In this document: positions 35,246 to 45,711 of the stretch, in pieces
How the letters are laid out: each line of letters opens with the position of its first letter
Position numbering within the stretch: the first letter of the stretch is position 1
Assembly: GCA_036526255.1 (NCBI GenBank)
Contig: DATCYW010000009.1
Coordinates: 41,259-105,258 of the forward strand
Direction: 5' to 3'
DNA length: 64,000 nucleotides
From: Malonomonas sp036526255
Lineage (GTDB): Bacteria > Desulfobacterota > Desulfuromonadia > Desulfuromonadales > Geopsychrobacteraceae
Program-made: the position numbers and the translations under genes
Notes under the pieces: generated by a model
The model's input: only the letters and a program-made list of their open reading frames with translations
What the model was told of the DNA's origin: nothing
Databases searched by the model: none

Positions 35246-36598
35246 ATGAAAATCGTTCGCTGGACACTGGTTGTCCTCGGTCTGTTGTTTTTTCCCTTGC
35301 TCGGCCTCGCTCAGCAACAGAGCTTGACCGGATCGGTGCGTGATGCGCAGTCCGGCCATTTGTTGCCGGGGGTCGGTCTCTGGTCTGCTGCGGGGGGACA
35401 GGTCAGCAGCGATGCCGATGGTCGCTTCGAGCTGGGCAGTCTTGCAGAGCAGATCGTGGTGCGGATGCCGGGCTATCGGCCGTTGAAGTTGTCCCGCGAT
35501 CAGGCAGAGCTGATTGAGCTGCAGCCGTTCTCCCCCAAAGCGCTCTATCTGTCGTTCTGGGCTGCCGACAGCCAGCTCAAACGCAGTGAGTTTCAGCAGA
35601 TGATCGACCAGACGCAGGCCAACGCGCTGGTGATCGACATCAAATCATCCCGTGGTCACATCGCCTATCGCAGTAATATCCCGCTTGCCAGTGAAATCGG
35701 CGCCCAGCGAATCCGGCCGCTCAAGGACCTGTCAGAATTTCTGGCTGAACTTAAACATCAGGGGATTTATACCATTGGTCGGATCGTGGTGTTCAAGGAT
35801 GATCTGCTGGCCAAGCGCCGCCCGGAACTGGCCGCGCGCAGCGCGGATGGCAAAATCTGGCAGGATCGGGACCAGCTGAGTTGGAGCGACCCCTTCAGTC
35901 AGCAGGTGCGCGACTACAATCTGGCGGTTGCCGAAGAGGCGGCCAGCATGGGGTTTGATGAAGTGCAGTTCGACTATATTCGCTTTCCGTCGAAATCGGA
36001 CCTGCAGTTCTCGCACGCGGCCAACGACGAAAGCCGGGTGGCAGCGATTAACAGTTTTCTCGACCAGGCCAGAGAGCGGCTGGCACCCTATCCGACCTTC
36101 ATCTCGGCGAATATTTTTGGCTATATCTGCTGGAAGCACAAAGACGGCAAGATCGGTCAACGGCTAGTCGATCTGGCCGACCGGGTCGATTATCTCTCGC
36201 CGATGCTTTACCCTTCGGGATTTCCGCACGGTATTCCCGGTTACAGCAATCCGCTTGATAACTCCTATCAGGTGATTGCCCGCTCGTTGCAGGTCGGGCA
36301 GCAGCTCAGCGGTCTCGAACCGGTCCGTTTTCGCCCCTGGTTACAGGCGTTTCGTGACTACGCGTTCGATCAGCGCGCGTTCAGAGCAGGTGATATCCAG
36401 GCGCAGATTAACGCCAGTGACGCCAACGGCAGCAACGGCTGGATGCTCTGGAACGCCGCGAGCCGTTTCAGTCTGGCCGGATTGCAGCATCGGCTGGCAA
36501 CCTCTGAGCTGAAGCTGGTTGATGTGAGTCCGAAAGAGGCGCGCGCGACGATGATCAGTCAGGCAGAAACGTCCGGGACTGAGCCCCCGGCGATGTAG
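35246..36598 (+). CDS. Putative glycoside hydrolase (DUF4015 family)
   Basis: A 450-residue exported protein. Signal peptide MKIVRWTLVVLGLLFFPLLGLAQ. An N-terminal 55-residue carboxypeptidase-regulatory-like beta domain (GSVRDAQSGHLLPGVGLWSA) precedes a TIM-barrel-like DUF4015 domain from about residue 93. The barrel has family signatures: TQANALVIDIKSSRGHIAY, GIYTIGRIVVFKDD, GFDEVQFDYIRFPS (possible catalytic Asp/Glu) and YLSPMLYPS. Members are related to GH13/GH18-like enzymes, but activity is unproven. A GAAAAGGAGAGGCC site precedes the ATG. It converges on the dgkA-PAP2 gene. Confidence 0.85.
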   Translation: MKIVRWTLVVLGLLFFPLLGLAQQQSLTGSVRDAQSGHLLPGVGLWSAAGGQVSSDADGRFELGSLAEQIVVRMPGYRPLKLSRDQAELIELQPFSPKALYLSFWAADSQLKRSEFQQMIDQTQANALVIDIKSSRGHIAYRSNIPLASEIGAQRIRPLKDLSEFLAELKHQGIYTIGRIVVFKDDLLAKRRPELAARSADGKIWQDRDQLSWSDPFSQQVRDYNLAVAEEAASMGFDEVQFDYIRFPSKSDLQFSHAANDESRVAAINSFLDQARERLAPYPTFISANIFGYICWKHKDGKIGQRLVDLADRVDYLSPMLYPSGFPHGIPGYSNPLDNSYQVIARSLQVGQQLSGLEPVRFRPWLQAFRDYAFDQRAFRAGDIQAQINASDANGSNGWMLWNAASRFSLAGLQHRLATSELKLVDVSPKEARATMISQAETSGTEPPAM

Positions 36599-36603
36599 GG
36601 CGA

Positions 36604-37302
36604 TCAGCCGAAAAACAGAAAAATCAGCAAAGTCACGCAAGCCCCGAGAAGCGCTCCGCAGAACACTTCTTTGGGGCTGTGTATTTTCATCAACAGACGA
36701 CTCTGACTGACTAGCAGCGCCAGAATCAGTACCAGCAGGCTGACCATCAGGCCGCTGCCGGACAGGACCACCGAAGTGGCAATCGAAAAGGCCAGCGCGG
36801 CATGGCCGCTCGGCATGCCGCCGTGCAGTGGCGTGCCGCTGTTGTAGCGGGCTTTGAGCAACACCACCAGAATCACCACCGTCAGCAGGGCGCCGACCGG
36901 CAGGGTTCCATGTGGCTCACGGGTCAGCGTCGGCTCAGAGTCGAACAGCGGAAAGATGTAGCCGGAAAGTACCAGATAGCCCAGGGTTGCCGCGCCGACA
37001 CTGGTGACCAGCACCGCCCCGGCGGCGACATCCTTGGCCCGCTTGGCCAGTTCGTGGTATTCGCTGGTGACCAGATCGACCAGCGCCTCAACTGCGGTAT
37101 TCATCAGCTCGGCAAAGATCACCAGCACCGCCGCCAGCACCAGCAGAAAGAATTCCAGCGCCGTAACACGAAAAAACAGCGCCAGCAGCAGCACGGCAAT
37201 CGCCGCGACAAAGTGATAGCGCAGGTGCCGCTCGCTCTTCACCGCCCAGAGAATCCCCTCTATGGCACAATTCAGACTTTCCACCCAGCTTTCCGGTTTC
37301 AT
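36604..37302 (-). CDS. Diacylglycerol kinase-PAP2 phosphatase fusion protein
   Basis: A 232-residue polytopic membrane protein made of two modules. Residues 1-115 are a small prokaryotic DgkA-type kinase (SLNCAIEGILWAVKSERHLRYHF and the signature AELMNTAVEALVDL, then AKRAKDVAAGAVLV). Residues 120-232 are a PAP2/phosphatase-like domain, with PSGHAALAF (PSGH motif) and the C-terminal SQSRLLMKIHSPKEV (SR-x(5)-H-like) segment; a KxxxxxxRP-like motif at the start is not clear. Kinase and phosphatase activities on the same lipid or undecaprenol pool are suggested. It stands alone, divergent from the S1-domain gene. Confidence 0.85.
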   Translation of the reverse strand: MKPESWVESLNCAIEGILWAVKSERHLRYHFVAAIAVLLLALFFRVTALEFFLLVLAAVLVIFAELMNTAVEALVDLVTSEYHELAKRAKDVAAGAVLVTSVGAATLGYLVLSGYIFPLFDSEPTLTREPHGTLPVGALLTVVILVVLLKARYNSGTPLHGGMPSGHAALAFSIATSVVLSGSGLMVSLLVLILALLVSQSRLLMKIHSPKEVFCGALLGACVTLLIFLFFG

Positions 37303-37375
37303 CGCACTCCTTTGAGCTATTTCAGATAGTTAACTCTAAAGATAGCAGTCGCAAACAAAAGCACAAATGCTTCAG

Positions 37376-37403
37376 GCCGGTTTACTCTGAAGGGAAAACC
37401 GGC
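37376..37403 (+). promoter_or_regulatory. Hairpin in the leader of the S1-domain gene
   Basis: A perfect 8-bp stem (GCCGGTTT at 37376-37383 with AAACCGGC at 37396-37403), followed by TAATCTCTATTTTTT. It resembles a weak terminator or attenuator between the divergent pair and 47 bases before the S1-domain gene start. Function uncertain. Confidence 0.35.
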
Positions 37404-37449
37404 TAATCTCTATTTTTTCCGTCACAAATCCAACCAAAGGGATAGCGCC

Positions 37450-38663
<1,214 letters not shown>

Positions 38664-38667
<4 letters not shown>

Positions 38668-40043
38668 GCCAGCCCGGCTCGCGCGGCGCCATTCTGTTTG
38701 CGGTCTGCATGGCGCACTTTCTGATGCCGTTCATGATGTCGGCGGTCGGCGTCGCGCTGCCCGATATGGGGCGCGAATTCTCCGCCAGCGCCCTGCAGCT
38801 GGGACTGGTGGAGATGACCTATGTGCTTTCGGCAGCGATTTTTTTACTGGCGATGGGACGGTTCGGCGATATTCACGGCCGTCGGAAGATTTTTCAGTGG
38901 GGGATTCTCGCCTTCACGGCGGTTGGCGGGTTGATCTCACTGGCCTGGTCGATCGAGGTGTTGATTGCGCTGCGTTTTCTGCAAGGGATGGGCGGGGCGA
39001 TGGTGATGGCGACCACCTTTGCCATCGTCGTCTCTGCTTTTCCCGTCAACGAGCGCGGCAAGGCGCTCGGGATTGCGGTTGCCAGCGTCTATGCCGGGAT
39101 CTCCTGCGGTCCGTTTTTCGGCGGCCTGCTGGTTGCCGCATTCGGCTGGCGGGCGATATTTTATCTGATTATTCCGCTTGGCCTGTTCACTTATTTAGTG
39201 ACTAAACTAAAAATGAACGAGGAGTGGGCCGAAGCCGCCGGCGAGCCCTTTGACTGGCGCGGCCTGATGGTCTACGCCCCGGCGATTCTGCTGCTGATGC
39301 TGGGCGCCTCGAATCTGAGTAAAGGCTGGTGGGCCTGGGGTCTGCTGCTGTTGGCGAATTTTGGGCTGGCACTGTTTGTCTGGCTGGAAGCGCGGACTGA
39401 ATACCCGCTGCTCAAAGTTGAACTGCTGCGGAGCAACCGGGTGTTCGCCTTGAGTAATCTGGCCGCGTTGTTCAATTATGCGGCAACCTTCGGCGTCACC
39501 TTCTTCTTGAGTCTTTACCTGCAATACGTCAAAGGGATGGGACCGCATCAGGCTGGAACCTTGCTGATTGTTCAGCCGCTGGTACAGGCCTTCTTCTCCC
39601 CTTTTTGCGGACGGCTCTCTGACCGGATTTCGCCTGGTTTGATCGCCACCTGCGGCATGGCCCTCTGCGCGCTTGGTTTGGCGGTGGCCGCGACCCTGTC
39701 GGCCGATTCTTCATTGCTGAGGGTGACGCTGCTGCTGGTGCTGCTCGGAGTCGGCTTTGCGCTGTTCTCTTCGCCGAACGTCAACATCATCATGAGCAGC
39801 GTCGAGCCGCGCTATCTTGGCATTGCTTCGGGGCTGAATTCCAGCGTCCGCACTTTGGGGATGATGTCGAGTATGATCATCATTACCCTGATTTTTTCTT
39901 ACCTGATGCAGGGGCAGCCGGTCACTGTCGCAACCCAGCCAGCGTTTCTCGCCAGCATGCGGCTGGCGCTGTTGATCTTTTGCGGTTTGTGCGTGGTCGG
40001 CATCGGCTGCTCTTTCGGCCGGGTGCCGCGGCCGACGCGCTGA
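38664..40043 (+). CDS. MFS drug-resistance (DHA2-type) transporter
   Basis: A 459-residue inner-membrane major-facilitator transporter with 12-14 hydrophobic segments. Family signatures include the opening LMPFMMSAVGVALPDMGREF and the motif-A loop GRFGDIHGRRKIF (about residues 69-81), plus the motif-C-like GPFFGGLLVAAFGWR. EmrB/QacA-type members export drugs or lipophilic compounds. The four-base overlap with the S1-domain gene suggests translational coupling, although their functions seem unrelated. It converges on mgtE with nine bases between. Confidence 0.9.
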
Positions 40044-40052
40044 AGTTTGTCC

Positions 40053-41435
40053 TTATGCCAGTTTCGGCAGCATGGTGCTGGCAAAGCTGAGCACGAAGAA
40101 AAATCCGCACATGTCGGTAACCGTGGTCAGCAGTGGGCTGGAAACCAGGGCCGGATCCATCTTGAGCTTTTTCAGCAGCAGCGGCAGCAGGCCGCCCAAG
40201 GTCACAGCGACGATGGTGTTGGCTGCCAGCGCCCCACCGACCACCAGTCCCAGGTAGGGGTTTCCCTGCCAAAGGTAGGCCACGCCGCCCAGTAGCAACC
40301 CCAGCGCCAGGCCGTTGATAATGCCGAGAGTGGCTTCTTTTCTCAACACCCGCAGCAGCTCGTTCGGCCGCACCAGACCCAATGAGAGTTCGCGCATACT
40401 GACCGCGACCGCTTGATTACCGCTGCAGCCGCTCATATCACTGACCATCGGCAGAAAAATCGCCAGGGTGATGGCTGCGGCCAGGGTATCCTGATAAAGC
40501 GCGATCACGCTGGCAGCGACAATGTTCAGCACAATGTTCAGGCTCAGCCAGGCCAGTCGCCGGCCGGACCGGTTTAGCAGCGGCATGCTGCGGAACTCTT
40601 CGCCGCCGATGATGCCGCTCAACCCGAGGAACTGCTTGACGGTCCGCTCGCGGCGGGCTTCTTCAACCGATTCCGGCAGAATAACGCCGACCATGCGCCC
40701 TGCCGCGTCGACGACCGGAGCGCCGAACAGCTCGTGATCCTCAAAAAAATCGCGCAGCTCGTCCAGGCGGCTTCCAACCGCAACTTTGAGCGGGTTGCTG
40801 ATCATGATTTTTTCCAGCGCGGTGCTGCGCTTGGGGAACAGCAGGTCGTGCATGCGCAGTACCCCGAGCAGGCGCTCATCGTTATCGGTGACATAGAAAT
40901 ATTGCACATGGTAATCGGCGTAAGTTTCCCGGTTTTCCTGCAGGTCCTTGAGAACATCGGCGACCGTCAGTCCGGCAGGATAGCTGAGGTATTCCGAAAC
41001 CATCAGCCCGCCTGCGGTGTCCGCCGGATAGGACATGAATTGCCGGGCTTCCTGCGCCTCGGCGGGGCTCATCTGTTTGAGGATCGCCTCGGCGTCTTCC
41101 TCATCCATCTCGCCAAGCAGGTCAGCCTGATGATCGCTGTCGAGTTCTTCGAGGATTGCGGCGGCCTGCGCCGGGGGCAGATCGTCGATCAGGTCGGCGG
41201 CCTGGGCATCGGAAATATCTTCAATAATTTCCGCCGCATCCGCTGGAGCCAGCAGCTGAAACAGCCGTCCCTGCTCCTCGGGGCTGAGGCGCGAAATCGA
41301 GCGGGCGGTTTCGGTCGGGCTCATCTGATCGATATAATCGAACAGCTCGGTTGCGTTCCCTGCAGAAATCAGCAGTTGCAGCTGTTCCCAGGGGCGTTCC
41401 GGCAAGTCGGGGAGTTCTACGGCCGGGGTAGTCAT
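40053..41435 (-). CDS. mgtE: Magnesium transporter MgtE
   Basis: A 460-residue divalent-cation channel. The N-terminal helical domain has the MgtE repeats (LEELDSDHQADLLGEMDEEDAEAILKQM). A pair of CBS domains follows (about residues 145-270, YVTDNDERLLGVLRM), which bind Mg2+ and gate the channel. Five membrane helices form the C-terminal pore, with the family loop LPMVSDMSGCSGNQAVAVSMREL at about residue 345. Length is normal. GTCATGG-adjacent ATG start; no Mg-sensing leader was recognised in the short 134-base upstream region shared with the EVE gene. Confidence 0.95.
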   Translation of the reverse strand: MTTPAVELPDLPERPWEQLQLLISAGNATELFDYIDQMSPTETARSISRLSPEEQGRLFQLLAPADAAEIIEDISDAQAADLIDDLPPAQAAAILEELDSDHQADLLGEMDEEDAEAILKQMSPAEAQEARQFMSYPADTAGGLMVSEYLSYPAGLTVADVLKDLQENRETYADYHVQYFYVTDNDERLLGVLRMHDLLFPKRSTALEKIMISNPLKVAVGSRLDELRDFFEDHELFGAPVVDAAGRMVGVILPESVEEARRERTVKQFLGLSGIIGGEEFRSMPLLNRSGRRLAWLSLNIVLNIVAASVIALYQDTLAAAITLAIFLPMVSDMSGCSGNQAVAVSMRELSLGLVRPNELLRVLRKEATLGIINGLALGLLLGGVAYLWQGNPYLGLVVGGALAANTIVAVTLGGLLPLLLKKLKMDPALVSSPLLTTVTDMCGFFFVLSFASTMLPKLA

Positions 41436-41569
41436 GGTTGCGGATCTTTCTGTAATAAAGGGGATCAGGTCGGCAGCGCGACCGGTTGCGACTAACTATG
41501 CCGCAAAGCATGGGGGGGCGCAAGGGGCGGTTTTTCGCCGTCGTTCGTTTGTCACATAAGGAGAAAAGG

Positions 41570-42031
41570 ATGAATTACTGGTTGATGAAATCGGAGCCGG
41601 ATGCATTCAGTATCGACGATCTGCAGCAGCGGCCGCGGCAGACTGAGCCCTGGGATGGCGTGCGGAATTATCAGGCGCGTAATATGATGCGAGATGCGAT
41701 GCGGCACGGAGATCAGGTGTTCTTTTACCATTCCAATTGTGCAACGCCGGGGATTGTCGGTCTGATGGAGGTGGTGCGCGAAAGCTATCCCGATCAGAGC
41801 GCGCTGGACCCGCAGAGTAAATATTTTGATCCGAAGAGTTCCCCGCAGGCGCCGCGCTGGTTCCTGGTCGATATCAAATATCTTCGCCACACCCGGCGGG
41901 TGATTTCTCTGGCGGAGCTCAAAGGGCACGAGGCGCTGGAAAATATGCCGCTACTGCGCAAAGGCAATCGGCTGTCGATCATGCCGGTCAGTCAGGCCGA
42001 GTGGCAGTATATCCTGCAGTTGGAGGGGTGA
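41570..42031 (+). CDS. EVE domain protein
   Basis: A 153-residue single EVE-domain protein, resembling the eukaryotic thymocyte nuclear protein 1 family, whose members bind modified bases in nucleic acids. The signatures are NYWLMKSEPDAFSIDDL, then WDGVRNYQARNMMR, HSNCATPGIVGLMEV and FDPKSSPQAPRWFLVDI, which match the family from end to end. AAGGAGAAAAGG precedes the ATG at 41570; the longer frame from 41486 is upstream of that ribosome site and rejected. Function in bacteria is unknown, possibly linked to RNA modification. It is convergent with the YiiX gene with 3 bases between. Confidence 0.93.
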   Translation: MNYWLMKSEPDAFSIDDLQQRPRQTEPWDGVRNYQARNMMRDAMRHGDQVFFYHSNCATPGIVGLMEVVRESYPDQSALDPQSKYFDPKSSPQAPRWFLVDIKYLRHTRRVISLAELKGHEALENMPLLRKGNRLSIMPVSQAEWQYILQLEG

Positions 42032-42034
42032 GAT

Positions 42035-42811
42035 TCAAAGCGGCTTTTCCCAGTTGAGCTCTTGCGGGTCGAAGCCGGCCTCAATGCGCGGCTTGATGAT
42101 CTGAAAGAACGGCGAAACATCGAAGTCGCGCGGCACGAAAAGGCTGTGGTGGCGAATTTTTAGAATCTGTCTGTTGTAGATCTGGCCGTTGCGATCGGTT
42201 GCTTCTTTGTAGAGAACGTCCGGCAGGATCGGGTAGCGAACCGATTGAAAGGCCTGGGCGATCAGCGATGAACAGATCGCCCGGGTCGGGTCGCCGCTGC
42301 CAAGCGCCAGCAGACTGCGCCGCCAGCGGGCCGGAATCGGGGTCGGCAGCACCAGGTAACGGGCCAGATCGAAGATGTTTTTCAGGTCGTAGCGGTGCCC
42401 GAGGCGCTGTATGGCATAGTCAAGGATGTGGTCGATGGTTGCGGCCGAAATCCCGATCGGTCGACAGATGCGCGTGTGGCTGCCGGTATATTCGCTCAGC
42501 GGTACCAGCCGCACCCCGCTAATCACATCCGCTTCCAGCAGTACTTTCGCTTCCTCGTCTCCTTGAGTCGGAGGGGCTTTGGCCGGGCCGATATAGAGCG
42601 CGGCGTGTGACCAGCTTGATTGAGTCAGATACTTGATCGCGCCGCCGACGCGGCTGTTGCCGTCGACCAGCAGCACGTCCCCCGGACGCAGGCAGTTCGC
42701 CAACTGTTCGGGGTTGCTGGTCGCCAGTTGCGCCGAGCCGATGCGTGGCCTGGTCAGGTATTCGGCCAGCCGGCGACCGGTTTTATCCAGTAATCCTCTT
42801 ACAGTGTTCAC
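42035..42811 (-). CDS. YiiX-like NlpC/P60-fold cysteine hydrolase
   Basis: A 258-residue protein of the permuted-papain YiiX/YebB group. The catalytic candidates are Cys and His in reversed order: His in SSWSHAALYIG (about residue 70) and Cys in TRAICSSLIAQAF (about residue 182). LRPGDVLLVDGNSRVGGAIKYLTQ is the typical preceding segment. Members hydrolyse amide bonds in lipids or peptides; the substrate is unknown. No signal peptide is visible, so it should be cytoplasmic or membrane-associated. Start is GTG at 42811 with AGGAGG seven bases upstream. Confidence 0.85.
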   Translation of the reverse strand: MNTVRGLLDKTGRRLAEYLTRPRIGSAQLATSNPEQLANCLRPGDVLLVDGNSRVGGAIKYLTQSSWSHAALYIGPAKAPPTQGDEEAKVLLEADVISGVRLVPLSEYTGSHTRICRPIGISAATIDHILDYAIQRLGHRYDLKNIFDLARYLVLPTPIPARWRRSLLALGSGDPTRAICSSLIAQAFQSVRYPILPDVLYKEATDRNGQIYNRQILKIRHHSLFVPRDFDVSPFFQIIKPRIEAGFDPQELNWEKPL

Positions 42812-43075
42812 GCCAGACCTCCTGTTGCGGCAACTCGAGTGATTCTACCTCAGCTTATTTCAGATCGATAGTTATAAGGTTTTCCGGTCGAAAATAGCTG
42901 ATGTTTTCGGTTTCTTTGCCCGACATTGACTATTTTAACCTGCCGAAGATACATGGTTTCTGTTAGACATCCGGTGTAATTAGGGTCGATGTCGAATGAA
43001 ACAGTCGTTTGAATTGATTAGAGTGAAGTCAACGGTAAGCGAGAGTTTGCGCAAGTCACTCAAAGGGAGGACGAT

Positions 43076-43405
43076 ATGAAAACGACTTTGACAGCTTTGA
43101 TTGCAGCCCTGTTTTTGTTCGGCGCCCCGCTGTTGGCGACAGCTCATGACGGCGGTCAGCGAAAAGGAGGTGCCGATCGGCATGACCGGGGTTGGGAGCG
43201 GGACCGTCATCAGGACCGGCACGATTTTCGTGATCGACGCGACCACCGTGACAGTCACCGGCGTGGTTACCGGGCAGAGAAACATCACCGTAAGCATGAG
43301 CACCGGCGTCATGCACATTACCAGCGGCATCATCGTCCGGTCTACGCTTCTGCCCCGGCGGTCATCTTTGGTGCGCCGCGAATCATCTTCCGGATCGACT
43401 GGTAA
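43076..43405 (+). CDS. Small secreted His/Arg/Asp-rich protein
   Basis: A 109-residue protein with a signal peptide (MKTTLTALIAALFLFGAPLLATA, cleaved near residue 23). The mature part (residues 24-90) is made of repeated, charged H-D-R/H-R-x units (DRHDRGWERDRHQDRHDF, then RRDHRDSHRRG), with 17 histidines in about 70 residues. The final 20 residues are hydrophobic (VYASAPAVIFGAPRIIF). No named domain is recognised. The composition suggests metal or phosphate binding in the periplasm. AAAGGGAGG precedes the ATG. It is monocistronic, with a terminator after it. Confidence 0.7.
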   Translation: MKTTLTALIAALFLFGAPLLATAHDGGQRKGGADRHDRGWERDRHQDRHDFRDRRDHRDSHRRGYRAEKHHRKHEHRRHAHYQRHHRPVYASAPAVIFGAPRIIFRIDW

Positions 43406-43419
43406 ATTTAGCAGCCATA

Positions 43420-43463
43420 AACAACAAAAGGTCACTCTATCGGGGTGGCCTTTTGTTGTTTCA
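43420..43463 (+). terminator. Terminator after the His-rich gene
   Basis: A 16-bp stem with one A-G mismatch (AACAACAAAAGGTCAC at 43420-43435 with 43445-43460), a nine-base loop and a TTTTGTTGTTTC tail. Its stem is AT-rich at the base. Confidence 0.7.
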
Positions 43464-43574
43464 ACCCAATCGCTTAAAAAGTAATAGCCAGTTTCTGGAC
43501 GCTATTTTCTGAAAAATAAAAGCAGCAAAACCTGCGAAATTTTTCACGTATACGGAAAAATGAAAAAATCCCGT

Positions 43575-43580
43575 TATAAT
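43575..43580 (+). promoter_or_regulatory. Possible -10 box for the prkA operon
   Basis: A consensus TATAAT lies 51 bases before the prkA ATG in an AT-rich stretch. No convincing -35 is found 17 bases upstream, so it may be an extended, RpoS-type or other promoter, or chance. Confidence 0.3.
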
Positions 43581-43630
43581 TTTATAAGTTCTGAAAAGGA
43601 TTTAAAAATCACCCACGGGAGGGTTGAGAC

Positions 43631-45703
43631 ATGGCACAGATGCAGAACAGAAAAGAAGAACAGTCACTAAAAGCACATCTGTTGGCGGTCAAGCAGGGGC
43701 AGCGGCGCTTTGAGAACGCGTTTCAGGGCGTAGCGCGGATGATTCTGGCACAGCCGATCAACAAAGTGGTGGTGAATGGCCGCTCAACCTACGATTTTGA
43801 AATTTTCCGCAGCGGCGGCAAGCATGCGATCGGCATGTACGAAGAGATCAACAGCTTCGTCTCTTTCGTCAAGGATGCAGCCGAGGGCGGCTCGTCGAAG
43901 GAGATGGCGTACGTGTTGGTTGGTGAGCCCGGTAACGGCAAAACCTTTTTTGTCGAGTATCTCTGCGCCAAATATCGTGACTTTCTCTCCATTGAAGAGA
44001 ATCGCAAGTATACCTTCCGCTTTGTCGGCATGGACCAGCTCGGCAGTTACGGCCGGATTACCACCATTGAATCGCAGACCTACGAGGATCCGTTGATTCT
44101 GGCGATGAATCTTGGTGAAACTAAGGCAGAAAGTCAGGAAATTCTGGCCAAAACCTACGGCTTCAGTGATCTGCAGATCGATGAGTTTTACGAGAACTAC
44201 CGGCCGATGGGCGCCTGCAGCAGCTTTATGCTGAACGAACTGCGCGGCTTCTGCGGCGGCAAGCTGGCGGATGTGCTTAAACATATCGAAATCATTCCGG
44301 TGCCGCTGACCGAATCGCTGGGCACGGTGACCGGTAAGTATGCCGCCAAGGACAAGATCACCTCGAGCGCCGTCGACCTGCTAGGAGAAGAGTCGATCCA
44401 GCGGTTGTTGCACATCACCGACACCAACAACCCTTACCGTTTTGACCTGCGCCGCGGCGCTCTGGCCCGGGTGGCCGGCGGCGGCATTCACTTTTCGGAC
44501 GAAATCTACAAAAACAAGAAGGATCTGGTGCAGGTCTATCTGGGAGTGATCCAGAACCGGCTGATCGAGATCGACGGCTACAAGTGGCCGATCGACACCC
44601 TGATTATCGCCACCAGTAACAACGCCGAGTTTAATCGCTTTCTGGCGGAAAAAGAGGAAGCGCCGATCATCGACCGTTGCCGGATCTGCTATTTCTCCCA
44701 CAACACCAACTACCTGATGCAGAAGGACCTGACCGATTACGCCATCGGCAGCGGCACCAAGACCACCCTGACCGGTCAGAGCCTGCATCAGGATCCGAAT
44801 TTAAATTATGCTGCCAGCGTCGCCGTGTCGCTGACCCGGCTGCCGCGCAGCGAAAAGCTGACACCGATCGAGACGATGAAGCTGGCTGCCGGAGAAGTCG
44901 CCGGTGAAAAGAGCATTAAAACCCTGGCCGAGGTGATTGACATCCTCAATCAGGAGCCGGATATCACCAAGCGCTTCGGTCAGAAGGGGCTGGGACACCG
45001 GAATCTGGGACGTGCGGTGCAACTGGTCGTGGAAGGGACCGAGACCAACGAAGGTCAGTGCATGTTCGCCTACGACATCTTCAAGTCGGTGGAGCGGGTG
45101 ATCCTCGACTACGTTTCCGACAACAACGACCGCGCCAAGTATCTGGATGATCTGAAGCTGTCGAAGGGGCTCTACCGCGAGCGGATCATGACCGAAATGT
45201 TCAACGCCTACATGGATGAGCCGCAGGCGATCCGCAAAGACGTGATGAATTACGTCAATATGATCATCGGCATCGACGCCGAGAACCTAGGCCCGGATAA
45301 AATGTGGAAGTACCGCGATCCGCAGACCGGTGAACTCAAGGCGATGAAGATCGACCGGCGCTTTATCCAGAGCGTTGAAGAGCGGCTGGGGCTGAAAACC
45401 GAGGAGCAGCGTGACGCTTTCCGTACCGCGATCCGCAAGATCTACGGGCAGAAAATCTCGGTCGACGCCGATTACGATTTTATGGACAACCTGGAGCTGG
45501 TCAAGGCGGTCACCGATGTGCGCCTGAAGAGCGACATCGCCGGCGCCGGATCGCTGGTCGGTGCCCTGGCCAACCGCACCAACGAAGAGAACCAGAAGCT
45601 CTACGACCGGATGATCGACACCATGCTGAACCAGCTGGGCTATTGCCGTACCTGCGCGCAGAAAACCATCGAATATTTCTGCTCTCAGGAAGATGAGGGC
45701 TGA
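43631..45703 (+). CDS. prkA: PrkA family serine protein kinase (AAA+)
   Basis: A 690-residue cytoplasmic protein of the PrkA/YeaG family, which has an AAA+ core and has been reported to have kinase or protease-like activity in stress and nitrogen responses. The N-terminal region leads to a Walker A GEPGNGKT at about residues 97-104, and a Walker-B/sensor region GGIHFSDEIYK near residue 285. The C-terminal PrkA domain includes RYDLKLSKGLYRER-like segments and ends with the Cys pair GYCRTCAQKTIEYFC. It is about 45 residues longer than E. coli YeaG. GGGAGGGTTGAGAC precedes the ATG. It starts a tightly packed block with DUF444, spoVR and a second PrkA-like gene. Confidence 0.92.
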   Translation: MAQMQNRKEEQSLKAHLLAVKQGQRRFENAFQGVARMILAQPINKVVVNGRSTYDFEIFRSGGKHAIGMYEEINSFVSFVKDAAEGGSSKEMAYVLVGEPGNGKTFFVEYLCAKYRDFLSIEENRKYTFRFVGMDQLGSYGRITTIESQTYEDPLILAMNLGETKAESQEILAKTYGFSDLQIDEFYENYRPMGACSSFMLNELRGFCGGKLADVLKHIEIIPVPLTESLGTVTGKYAAKDKITSSAVDLLGEESIQRLLHITDTNNPYRFDLRRGALARVAGGGIHFSDEIYKNKKDLVQVYLGVIQNRLIEIDGYKWPIDTLIIATSNNAEFNRFLAEKEEAPIIDRCRICYFSHNTNYLMQKDLTDYAIGSGTKTTLTGQSLHQDPNLNYAASVAVSLTRLPRSEKLTPIETMKLAAGEVAGEKSIKTLAEVIDILNQEPDITKRFGQKGLGHRNLGRAVQLVVEGTETNEGQCMFAYDIFKSVERVILDYVSDNNDRAKYLDDLKLSKGLYRERIMTEMFNAYMDEPQAIRKDVMNYVNMIIGIDAENLGPDKMWKYRDPQTGELKAMKIDRRFIQSVEERLGLKTEEQRDAFRTAIRKIYGQKISVDADYDFMDNLELVKAVTDVRLKSDIAGAGSLVGALANRTNEENQKLYDRMIDTMLNQLGYCRTCAQKTIEYFCSQEDEG

Positions 45704-45711
45704 AGCAGACC

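Noticed and set aside
42812..43075. Search for a c-di-GMP or other riboswitch in this leader
   Set aside because: No GEMM-like or other known conserved core was recognised in this gap.
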